A DNA stretch of 36,274 bases from NCBI GenBank assembly GCA_002427845.1, contig DIYZ01000182.1:1-36274 (forward strand), given 5' to 3'. This document shows, in pieces, positions 24,331 through 31,074 of this stretch (the stretch's first letter is position 1; each line of letters starts with the position of its first letter). Origin of the DNA: Chloracidobacterium sp. UBA6041 (GTDB taxonomy: Bacteria; Acidobacteriota; Blastocatellia; Pyrinomonadales; Pyrinomonadaceae). Both the position numbers and the translations under genes were made by a program. Below the pieces are notes generated by a model. The model made no database searches and had not been told where the DNA came from. It was given only the letters and a program-made list of their open reading frames with translations.

Positions 24331-25476
24331 TTACCGCTGATCGATCGGCACGTAAGCAACGTCGCGCGGGCCGACATATTCAGCGCGCGGGCGAATGAGT
24401 TTGTTGTCGGTGTATTGCTCGAGGATGTGGCCGGTCCACCCACTAATGCGGCTGACGGCAAAGATGGGCGTGTAGAGGTCGAGCGGAATTCCCATCATGT
24501 AGTAAGTCGAAGCAGAAAAGAAATCTACGTTCGGATAGAGGCCTTTCTCTCGCATCATCACTTCTTCAACCTTGCGAGACATCTCATACCATTTAGACTC
24601 CCCTGCCTGTTCACCCATCTCCCTGGAAAACTGTCGCAGGTGGGTGGCGCGCGGATCTTGCGTCCGGTAAACCGCGTGGCCAAAGCCCATTATCTTGCGC
24701 TTGTCCGCGAGGGCTTTCTTTATGAACGACTCCACATTCTCAACTGTCCCAATCTCCAGCAGGGTCTTCATCACGTTGGTGTTGGCGCCGCCATGGAGTG
24801 GGCCAGACAACGCGCCGATGGCGGCCGTTACCGCCGCGTACATATCCGCCAGCGTTCCTGCCACCACGCGAGCAGTAAACGTGGATGCGTTCAATTCATG
24901 ATCGGCGTGAAGAATAAGACAGACATCAAAGATGCGCGCGTCGCGTTCTGAAGGCGCTTCGCCCTTGAGCATGTAGAGAAAGTTTGCGGCGATATTCAAG
25001 GACGCATCCGGCCGCACCGGCTCGAGGCCGCGTCGAATTCGATCAGACGCAGCAACGATGGTTGGGAATTGCGCGGTCAAGCGGATAGCTGTTTTTACGC
25101 TGGCTGCCCGAGAAATGTCGCGCGCATTGGAATCGTAAAATTCGAGCGCCGAAATAGCCGTCCGCAGAACATCGATCGGATCCGCATCGCGTGGAAATCG
25201 TTTCATCAAGGCCACGAGCTCCGCAGGCACTTCATAAGCCGCCCGCAGTGATTGCTCCAATTCAGAGAGCTCAGCGCCATTAGGAAGGCGCTTGTTCCAG
25301 AGAAGAAAGATCACTTCCTCGAAAGTTGAACGCTTTGCCAGATTATGAATGTTGTAGCCCTGATAGATCAGTTCGCCTTTTTCGCCATTGACGTCGGAGA
25401 TGGACGAGCTTGCGGCGGTAACTCCTCGGAGTCCCGCTGCAGAAGTACCGGGCGGCGCGTTTGCTTTGTTAGTCAT
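24331..25476 (-). CDS. Citrate synthase (possibly 2-methylcitrate-synthase type)
   Basis: Condenses acetyl-CoA and oxaloacetate to citrate. The 381-residue length is that of the short, non-NADH-regulated bacterial/archaeal type II form. The catalytic residues are visible: His228 in GPLHGGANTNV, His267 in GFGHAVYRTQDPR and Asp318 in PNVDFFSAS. The HADHELNAST substrate motif is at 190-199. The N-terminal signature GLRGVTAASSSISDVNGEKGELIYQGY is family-typical. Some close relatives are 2-methylcitrate synthases; no prp genes are in view, so citrate synthase is preferred. A good sigma-70 promoter lies about 20 bases upstream of the ATG, giving a very short leader. Confidence 0.93.
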   Translation of the reverse strand: MTNKANAPPGTSAAGLRGVTAASSSISDVNGEKGELIYQGYNIHNLAKRSTFEEVIFLLWNKRLPNGAELSELEQSLRAAYEVPAELVALMKRFPRDADPIDVLRTAISALEFYDSNARDISRAASVKTAIRLTAQFPTIVAASDRIRRGLEPVRPDASLNIAANFLYMLKGEAPSERDARIFDVCLILHADHELNASTFTARVVAGTLADMYAAVTAAIGALSGPLHGGANTNVMKTLLEIGTVENVESFIKKALADKRKIMGFGHAVYRTQDPRATHLRQFSREMGEQAGESKWYEMSRKVEEVMMREKGLYPNVDFFSASTYYMMGIPLDLYTPIFAVSRISGWTGHILEQYTDNKLIRPRAEYVGPRDVAYVPIDQR

Positions 25477-25497
25477 GAATATTTTTAGAGTGGACCG

Positions 25498-25526
25498 AAG
25501 ATAACAAACAGAACAAAGTGTGACAA
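25498..25526 (-). promoter_or_regulatory. Probable sigma-70 promoter of the citrate synthase gene
   Basis: On the minus strand TTGTCA (25526-25521) and TATCTT (25503-25498) are 17 bases apart. Transcription would start close to 25491, leaving only about 15 bases before the ATG at 25476. No Shine-Dalgarno is seen in that leader. Confidence 0.5.
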
Positions 25527-25542
25527 GTTGGCCCGCTGGCTC

Positions 25543-25606
25543 GTTTAGAGTTCAAGCTTTAGCTTACCTTCCCTCCATTCAGCAACCTAAAGGTTGGACT
25601 CTTAAC
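25543..25606. repeat. Two inverted copies of a hairpin-plus-tail repeat
   Basis: Copy at 25583-25606: CAACCTAAAGGTTG followed by GACTCTTAAC. Copy at 25543-25566, inverted: its complement reads TAAGCTAAAGCTTG then AACTCTAAAC. A third copy is at 31044-31067. The unit is a 6-bp hairpin plus a constant ACTCTAAAC tail. The first copy contains the stop codon of the SAM hydrolase gene (25602-25604). Confidence 0.75.
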
Positions 25607-26492
25607 CGACAGAAACAACCACTGGCTCACCACGCCGGGTATTCAAAAGCTGTGCGGCTGACTGATTGGCCGCCACAATTTCCAGAAAACCGGCACTACC
25701 CCAAATCGCAAAAATCTTCTCCTGCCGATCCGTTTTTTCCGCGAAGTAATTCTTGAAAGACTCCACCAGCTTGCCCTTAACCTTGAGTTTCGCGCCGGCC
25801 GCTATTGTCTCCGCGGTCAAATCCTTTGGCGTGATATTTGTAATGCAGTTCCCGAAGCGATCGATGTGAATGATTCTGCCCTTCAGTCGCCCACGTTTTG
25901 AGGCCTCAGGTTTCAGGGGTTGCAGTCGTACGTAGTCTGTAATTTTCGTTCCCAACACGTTGGGTTTGACGCCGTTGGAAAGCGCGGCAGCAACCGGCGC
26001 GAAAACGTCGCGGCCGTTGAAAGTCGCACTCACCGGATTGCGGAAATATTTCGTATTGGTGAGATGGAAGATCTTCGCACCTGCCCGGGTGTCACAAACG
26101 TAGCTGAAAATTCCGTTGTCTGGTCCAACAAAAAGCTGCTCCCCTGCGTCAATCAATATCGCCCGGCGAGACGAACCGACGCCCGGATCGACAACGGCAA
26201 CGTGGATGCTGCCGGCGGGAAACGACGAACAAGCGGCAAGTAGCGTGAAGGCAGCGGCCTCAATGTCCTGCGGAGGAATCTCGTGCGTTATGTCTACGAG
26301 GCGCGCCTGAGGATTTAAACCGAGTATGACTCCTTTGACCGCGGCGACGAAGTGGTCCCTCGTGCCGAAGTCTGTGAGAAGTGTGATTAGAGGGGAAGCA
26401 AAACGACGAGACGACTGCGGGACGCGGCGACGACGGGACGTAAGGCTGGAGTCGCGGCGACTTGATTTGTTTTCTTTCTGTCCCCGCGTCAA
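25602..26492 (-). CDS. S-adenosyl-L-methionine hydrolase, adenosine-forming (DUF62 / SAM hydroxide adenosyltransferase), TTG start
   Basis: Member of the DUF62/chlorinase-fluorinase fold that hydrolyses SAM to adenosine and methionine. Residues from about 35 show the family N-terminus ITLLTDFGTRDHFVAAVKG, then DITHEIPPQDI, VAVVDPGVGSSRRAI, FVGPDNGIFS and FNGRDVFAPVAA. The C-terminal domain has HIDRFGNCITNI. The Arg-rich 30-residue N-terminal extension is not part of the fold. No ATG is available; the TTG at 26492 has AGGGAG at good spacing, so it is the likely start. The 296 residues are slightly longer than the usual 260-280. The chloride/fluoride-binding loop of halogenases is not evident, favouring the hydrolase. 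Confidence 0.9.
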   Translation of the reverse strand: MTRGQKENKSSRRDSSLTSRRRRVPQSSRRFASPLITLLTDFGTRDHFVAAVKGVILGLNPQARLVDITHEIPPQDIEAAAFTLLAACSSFPAGSIHVAVVDPGVGSSRRAILIDAGEQLFVGPDNGIFSYVCDTRAGAKIFHLTNTKYFRNPVSATFNGRDVFAPVAAALSNGVKPNVLGTKITDYVRLQPLKPEASKRGRLKGRIIHIDRFGNCITNITPKDLTAETIAAGAKLKVKGKLVESFKNYFAEKTDRQEKIFAIWGSAGFLEIVAANQSAAQLLNTRRGEPVVVSVG

Positions 26493-26521
26493 CGCATCTC
26501 CCTGTCTCTACAGACCTGTCT

Positions 26522-27559
26522 TCACTGAATACGTGTTTCCGTGGCGACTCGAATTTTTAGTTGCTGGCCGCGCGCGAGGCGAACATCTTGTCCGCGCTTG
26601 CTGAGAACGCTGCCGGTGCCGACCGCGCCGCCAATCGCCGCACCAATTGCTGCGCCTCTACCGCCGCCGACTACTGCCCCAATGATCGCCCCAATCCCGG
26701 TGCTGGCGCCAACTTTCGAAACATCATCGCGCGTCGAGTCTCTACCCTTGACGCCACCTTCCGAATCAACTTTCACGGCGCCATCCCGGTTGCCCATATC
26801 AACAATCTCAACCACCTCAGCGCTGAAGGCACTCGTGCGATTATCGGGCATGTGAATCGCATCGAACGAGAGTTGAAGTTCAGAGGTTCCCTTCACTTTT
26901 CCCGCGCGCTTAACGTTGGTAATGCGACCGTCGACGATCGCCCCTTCAAATTCGCGCGGCTGCAGGACGCGCGCCTGGAAACGGTCGCCACGCTTGCTGA
27001 CGTCGGTCGAAAGACTGGATTGCAACTCAACAACCAGAATTGTGTCGCGCGGAATCGAGACTGGACCACTTATTGGCGCGCCGGAGTTCGAATCATTCTG
27101 AGCGGTACTGTTTTGCGTAGCATTCTGGTTAGCACTCTGAGCAGCACTCTGAGTGACATCGTCAGGAGCGTTCCGAGTCGAAGAATCCACTGTGCCCCGC
27201 GGCTTGAGACCGGTAGGTATCGAAGAGTCAAAAGGACGGCGGTCATAGCCGGCTGCATATCCCGCCTCGAAGCCCTGCTGGTAACCGTCGCGATAGTCTT
27301 CAATTGTGCCCCACGCTTCGTTGTAATTACGATCTGCGCGCTGGTATTCATCCTTGTTTTGATAATCGCGCGTCGCATGAGCCGCTGTATCCCCATAGCC
27401 GGAGTTGTAACCGTCTGAATAACCGGTGCGATAGCCGCGTTCCAAAGCGGTCGACTTAGCTTGCACAGTTGCGGCAAGCGCGCCCAGCGGTGCGGCCGTC
27501 AGCCACGCAGTAATGACCAGAACAATCAACCCTGCCAGGGAAATCTTGAGATATTTCAT
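26522..27559 (-). CDS. Exported glycine-zipper protein with Gly-Tyr repeats
   Basis: 345 residues. The ATG at 27559, preceded by GGAAGGAA, gives a clean signal peptide (MKYLKISLAGLIVLVITAWL...). After it comes a Gly/Tyr-rich segment with spaced repeats (GYRTGYSDGYNSGYGD, then GYQQGFEAGYAAGYD), followed by a Gln/Asn/Ser-rich linker. A conserved beta domain follows (ILVVELQSSLSTDVSKRGDRF, then a VVEIVDM region), and near the C-terminus a glycine-zipper membrane segment (GAIIGAVVGGGRGAAIGAAI). Glycine zippers of this YMGG/17 kDa antigen-like type are found in outer-membrane or envelope proteins. Function is unknown. The preceding gap 27560-27972 (413 bases) holds only a hairpin repeat. Confidence 0.75.
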   Translation of the reverse strand: MKYLKISLAGLIVLVITAWLTAAPLGALAATVQAKSTALERGYRTGYSDGYNSGYGDTAAHATRDYQNKDEYQRADRNYNEAWGTIEDYRDGYQQGFEAGYAAGYDRRPFDSSIPTGLKPRGTVDSSTRNAPDDVTQSAAQSANQNATQNSTAQNDSNSGAPISGPVSIPRDTILVVELQSSLSTDVSKRGDRFQARVLQPREFEGAIVDGRITNVKRAGKVKGTSELQLSFDAIHMPDNRTSAFSAEVVEIVDMGNRDGAVKVDSEGGVKGRDSTRDDVSKVGASTGIGAIIGAVVGGGRGAAIGAAIGGAVGTGSVLSKRGQDVRLARGQQLKIRVATETRIQ

Positions 27560-27972
27560 TTGCTGTTCCTTCCAGAAATTACGGTGATGAAGCCGCCGTA
27601 GTTGTCTTGGGAGAGCCAACCTCGTGCAAGCTTGATGCTATCATTCAACGTAGCACGTCAACAATAAAGCCTGCTTCTGCTCTTTACTACCAGAGGTTCA
27701 TCTGTTGTAAAGCAAGCAGTCTGTTTGCGCGCAAGCTAACGGCTTGCCTTACCCTGCTTGACCGTGTGATTTGGCGGCCCTAGACTCGAAATCGAAACAT
27801 TGGTAGCGCCGCGGCGCCCGGTTCCCGAACGCGGCAACCGCACTGAGGCGCTCTTGGAGGCCGCTTTTCCTGCTCGAGATTAGGCACGAAATTAGGCGCA
27901 ACCACGAGTGTATTACTCGGCCGTCAGATGCTCATTTTAGCCTGGTGGTTGGCGCAGGACGATTGAATTAGG
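27560..27972. other. Intergenic gap with one palindromic repeat
   Basis: Divergent region between the glycine-zipper gene and the cysteine desulfurase gene. The clear structure is GCAAGC, loop TAACG, GCTTGC at 27731-27747, nested in an outer CAAGCAG/CTGCTTG pairing (about 27713-27760). It matches the CAAACTAACGGTTGG hairpin at 19126-19140. No open frame or RNA gene is convincing, and I cannot assign a promoter with confidence. Confidence 0.55.
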
Positions 27973-29199
27973 ATGAACGACTCGCGAAAAGTTTACCTGG
28001 ACCACAGCGCCACCACGCCGGTAGACCCGCGCGTGGTCGCGGCGATGCTGCCCTATTTCACGCAGAAGTTTGGCAACGCCTCGAGCGTGCATTTTTTTGG
28101 CCAGGAAGCGCGCGCCGCCGTTGACCGGGCGCGGCGTGAGGTGGCAGCGCTAATCGGAGCGCGTGCGAATGAGATTGTGTTCCTTTCAGGTGGAACTGAG
28201 GCAAACAACCTGGCGATTCGCGGAGTCTGCGAAGCCGCATCGGGCCATAGCCGTCACCTTATCACTTCCACAATCGAGCATTCGTCAGTCCGCGGAATTT
28301 GCGAAGGGTTGGGAAAAAGCGGTTGGGAAATTACGAGGCTGCCCGCCTACGAAGAAGGAGTTGTGCAGGCGGAAGACGTTCGCGCGGCGTTAAGGCCCAA
28401 TACGGTTTTGATCTCAGTGATGCTGGCGAATAATGAAATTGGCACGATTCAGCCCATTGAAGAAATCGCAGCGTTGGTGCGCGAGGAACGGGCTCGCGGG
28501 CGGCGGCAACTTTGGTTTCACACTGATGCGGTCCAGGCGGCGGGCCGGATCCCTTTGCATGTCGACACGCTCGGCTGCGATCTATTGTCGCTGTCGGCAC
28601 ATAAACTCTACGCACCCAAGGGAGCGGGAGCTCTTTTTGTGCGACGAGGTGTTCGCCTCGTAAGTCAAAACGTTGGTGGACATCAGGAGCGAGAGAAAAG
28701 GGCCGGCACCGAGGGAGTGCCCGGCATTGTTGCTTTTGGCGCGGCAGCGAAACTTGCGCGCGAAGAGATGGCGGAGCGGTCACAACATGACCAGCGACTT
28801 CGAGACAGGTTTGAGGCGGGCGTGACTGAGCGTATCGGCAACGTGGTTTTTAATGGAGACCGCGGCCGGCGCTTGCCTCATCTGTCAAACATCTCGTTTC
28901 GCTTTATTGAGGGCGAAGGATTATTGATTAGTTTGGACCTACAGGGAATTGCCGTTTCAACCGGCTCCGCCTGCTCTTCCGGCACGCTCGAACCCTCGCC
29001 CGTGATACGTGCCCTGGGACGCAATGATGAACTCGCTCGCGGCGCTATTCGTTTCAGCTTCGGCAAAGACAATACCGAGCAGGACGTCGAATATGTCCTG
29101 GAAGTTCTACCGCGCGTAGTGGAAAAGTTGAGAGCGCTTTCGCCGCTTAACCGGGAGGAAATGGGCCGACGTGATCTGGAAGCAATCGGACAGAATTAG
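27973..29199 (+). CDS. Cysteine desulfurase (IscS/NifS class I)
   Basis: PLP enzyme that strips sulfur from cysteine for Fe-S cluster assembly. The 408 residues show YLDHSATTPVDP at the N-terminus, SGGTEANNLAI (72-82), the PLP lysine Lys211 in SAHKLYAPKG, and the persulfide-carrying Cys334 on a class I loop, STGSACSSGTLEPSPVI. The ATG at 27973 begins directly before the family N-terminus. The following gene encodes an IscU-like scaffold 152 bases downstream. No iscR, iscA, hscBA or fdx is visible, so it is a minimal desulfurase-scaffold pair. Close homologues can also serve tRNA thiolation (MnmA), but the neighbour argues for clusters. Confidence 0.94.
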   Translation: MNDSRKVYLDHSATTPVDPRVVAAMLPYFTQKFGNASSVHFFGQEARAAVDRARREVAALIGARANEIVFLSGGTEANNLAIRGVCEAASGHSRHLITSTIEHSSVRGICEGLGKSGWEITRLPAYEEGVVQAEDVRAALRPNTVLISVMLANNEIGTIQPIEEIAALVREERARGRRQLWFHTDAVQAAGRIPLHVDTLGCDLLSLSAHKLYAPKGAGALFVRRGVRLVSQNVGGHQEREKRAGTEGVPGIVAFGAAAKLAREEMAERSQHDQRLRDRFEAGVTERIGNVVFNGDRGRRLPHLSNISFRFIEGEGLLISLDLQGIAVSTGSACSSGTLEPSPVIRALGRNDELARGAIRFSFGKDNTEQDVEYVLEVLPRVVEKLRALSPLNREEMGRRDLEAIGQN

Positions 29200-29335
29200 C
29201 CACAGATCCAGACGCGCTTAGGCAGACCAGGCATCGCGACGAAAATGAAACTTCAATTTGAGATGCAAAATCTCTCCGCCTGTCTTCTTAATGCCTCTCT
29301 TCTATTCCCCTCTGTGTCTCTGTGCCTCTGTGGCT
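29199..29335. repeat. Inverted CACAGAG-type repeat between the desulfurase and scaffold genes
   Basis: AGCCACAGAT at 29198-29207 is mirrored by CTCTGTGTCTCTGTGCCTCT (29310-29329) and TGTGGCT to 29335. The sequence resembles the CTCTGCGTCTCCGCGG arms at 19019. The downstream arm ends 17 bases before the likely start of the scaffold gene, and a GTG inside it (29322) would give a false, longer start. Confidence 0.55.
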
Positions 29336-29351
29336 ATTGACCTTAATCGCC

Positions 29352-29708
29352 TTGACATACTCAGAAGCCTTCAAAGATCACCTCGCGAATCCGCGCAATG
29401 CCGGCGAACTTGCCAACGCCAACGCCGTTGGGGAAGAAACCAACCCGGTTTGCGGTGACCGCTTGCGACTTTACCTCCAGGTTAAAGCAGGCCGCATTGA
29501 AGCGGCCCGATTTCTCGCCTACGGGTGCCCACCCACGCTTGTCTGCGGCTCAATTCTCACGGAGCTGATTAAAGGAAGGAGTGTCGAAGAAGCGACGCGT
29601 CTAACTCGAAAAGATCTGCTCGCTGCGCTTGGCGGTCTGCCCTCAAGAAAACAACACGCGGCGGCGCTGGCGATTGAAACACTGAGAGCTGCAATTGCCT
29701 CAGTTTAG
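29352..29708 (+). CDS. IscU/NifU-like Fe-S cluster scaffold, variant lacking the third Cys
   Basis: 118 residues from a TTG at 29352 (TYSEAFKDHLANPRNAGEL matches the family N-terminus; an upstream GTG lies in a repeat). The first ligand motif NPVCGD (Cys34) is normal. The second region reads YGCPPTLVCGSILTELIKG (Cys59 and an added Cys65), where typical IscU has GCGSAIASSS. The last motif, normally LPPxKxHCxxLA, reads LPSRKQHAAALA, so the third ligand Cys is Ala103. Asp36, which tunes cluster stability, is kept. It follows the cysteine desulfurase gene and probably receives sulfur from it. Cys65 might substitute as a ligand. It may be a divergent scaffold or a desulfurase partner with another role. 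Confidence 0.8.
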   Translation: MTYSEAFKDHLANPRNAGELANANAVGEETNPVCGDRLRLYLQVKAGRIEAARFLAYGCPPTLVCGSILTELIKGRSVEEATRLTRKDLLAALGGLPSRKQHAAALAIETLRAAIASV

Positions 29709-29722
29709 GGTTCAAGCGCCTT

Positions 29723-29787
29723 TGCCCGAAAAGTCAGTCAACGGATCGACTTTTCGTACAACCTCACTTTCTGCCCGAAAAGTCAGT
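29723..29787. repeat. Direct repeat in the gap before the TPR/Fis gene
   Basis: TGCCCGAAAAGTCAGT occurs at 29723-29738 and again at 29772-29787, with an inverted GACTTTTCG at 29749-29757 between them. The 238-base gap otherwise holds no gene except the open frame leading into the TPR gene from 29851. Confidence 0.65.
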
Positions 29788-29946
29788 TTACCCAAAACTC
29801 CTGCACCGCTGGGTAGTGTTGCAAAAACTCTTGCATCTTTCTGCGCCTAGTCCGCTGAGGCGCTAAGAATCCTCACCGATAACGCGTCTCTGTTTAAGAA
29901 GATCACTAACCACACGATCAAGGGTTTCTATCACAATACGCTTGCG

Positions 29947-30834
29947 ATGGTTCTGCGAAAGTTTGTTACGCCAGAGAATAAAGCCGCGCAGCTTAAGCGA
30001 GTTGTCAGCGAATATGAGCAAGCAGATCACCATTTCAAACTCGCTCGTAATACCGTCTTTCGCGCGATGGTAAATAACAATATAGGAAACGTCTTACGTG
30101 AACTGTCTCGATTCAGAGAAGCCCACGAATATCTTGATCATGCGCGACGCCTAACAGTCAGCGTCAGAGATAAAGTAAGAATCGCACAGGTCGATCAGAC
30201 GCGAGCGGAAGTTATGATCGAGCAAGGGAGATTTAAGGAAGCCGAAAGAGTTTTGCGCCTCGCGGCTGGAAGCTTTGAGAAAAGCGGACGCCAATGTCTT
30301 TTGGCTGATGCGCTTACGACACGCGGGATCGCCCTGGCGAGACTTCGCAGAATGGAAGAGGCGCAGTTTACTTTTCAGAAAGCCATCGAAGTGGGCCAGC
30401 AAGTCGGAGCATTAAACAAGGCGGGGCTGGCCGCGCTTACCATGATTGAGGAACTAGACGAGCTTTCGCCCCAAACATTGGGTGCTGCTTATGAACGGGC
30501 TAATGAGTGGCTCTCTGAATCGCAAAGTCCAGATTTATTGAGGCGGATAAATGCCGCGGCAAGCAAAGTCCTTTCAAAGGGGGAGACCAAACTGAAAACA
30601 GAAGCTGCGGCGGACACTCTTTCTAATAAGCCTCTGGACTTCGAGCAAGAAAAGTTGAAGTCCGAAAACGCCCTAATTAAACGTGCGCTTGCTCAGGCTA
30701 ACGGAAGCCTCACACGTGCAGCTTCTATGTTGAATATGAGCTATCAGAAGCTTGCCTACATCATCGAAACAAGACACAAAGATTTACTCAAGGAACGCTC
30801 TCCGATCCGCCGTCGTTCGCGCAAGGATCAATAA
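29947..30834 (+). CDS. TPR protein with C-terminal Fis-type helix-turn-helix, probably 5'-truncated
   Basis: 295 residues from the ATG at 29947. The body is helical tetratricopeptide-like repeats (NNIGNVLRELSRFREAHEYL, AEVMIEQGRFKEAERVL, GIALARLRRMEEAQFTFQKA). The C-terminus (about 235-285) is a Fis-type DNA-binding motif, ANGSLTRAASMLNMSYQKL, followed by a basic tail. The same frame stays open upstream to 29851 and still reads like TPR sequence (ITNHTIKGFYHNTLA directly before the Met), ending at a TAG at 29848. I recall a longer Blastocatellia family with this plan, so the N-terminal repeats seem lost. It may be a remnant pseudogene or be translated from 29947. No Shine-Dalgarno is evident. 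A repeat element follows directly. Confidence 0.7.
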   Translation: MVLRKFVTPENKAAQLKRVVSEYEQADHHFKLARNTVFRAMVNNNIGNVLRELSRFREAHEYLDHARRLTVSVRDKVRIAQVDQTRAEVMIEQGRFKEAERVLRLAAGSFEKSGRQCLLADALTTRGIALARLRRMEEAQFTFQKAIEVGQQVGALNKAGLAALTMIEELDELSPQTLGAAYERANEWLSESQSPDLLRRINAAASKVLSKGETKLKTEAAADTLSNKPLDFEQEKLKSENALIKRALAQANGSLTRAASMLNMSYQKLAYIIETRHKDLLKERSPIRRRSRKDQ

Positions 30835-30848
30835 GGCAATGTTGTAGA

Positions 30849-31004
30849 TTTTCAGATCATTTACTAAACGTTTTCAGATCATCTACTAAACGGACTTTTG
30901 GCGACGCATGAAGCTAGAATTCCTTAGGAAAAACAGGGATCTCCTCAGCGCGACCGGTTCAAGTTACTCGGTTAGTCCCCTCCGTTTAGTAAATGATCTG
31001 AAAA
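30849..31004. repeat. 156-base element bounded by 22-base inverted repeats
   Basis: The unit TTTTCAGATCATTTACTAAA(CG) occurs at 30849-30870, in near-exact tandem at 30871-30892 (one base changed), and as an exact inverted copy at 30983-31004. The inner 90 bases have no open frame; they contain a small palindrome TTCCTTAGGAA (30920-30930). It starts 15 bases after the stop of the TPR/Fis gene. It could be a MITE-like element or a set of protein-binding sites. Confidence 0.85.
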
Positions 31005-31043
31005 TGGAACTGCATCAAATCACCTTACGTAAACTCTTGAGTA

Positions 31044-31067
31044 CAACCTAAAGGCTGAACTCTAAAC
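31044..31067. repeat. Hairpin-plus-tail repeat, third copy, next to the PBP gene stop
   Basis: CAACCTAAAGGCTG then AACTCTAAAC, matching the copies at 25543 and 25583. It lies 7 bases downstream of the 3' end of the murein synthase gene (minus strand), again at a gene end. Confidence 0.75.
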
Positions 31068-31074
31068 GTTGTGC

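Noticed and set aside
24277..24951. Plus-strand frame antisense to citrate synthase
   Set aside because: The minus-strand citrate synthase with all catalytic residues explains this region.
26561..27418. 285-codon plus-strand frame antisense to the glycine-zipper gene
   Set aside because: The minus strand has a signal peptide, Shine-Dalgarno and recognisable zipper; the plus frame has no motif or start signal.
27770..27820. Possible tRNA in the gap before the desulfurase gene
   Set aside because: No acceptor-stem pairing, no TTCRANNC T-loop and no anticodon stem could be built.
29258..29458. Alternative plus-strand frame overlapping the scaffold start
   Set aside because: Runs through the CTCTGTG repeat and conflicts with the IscU-like frame.
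30849..31004. CRISPR mini-array
   Set aside because: Two units are tandem without spacer and the third is inverted; no cas genes nearby.
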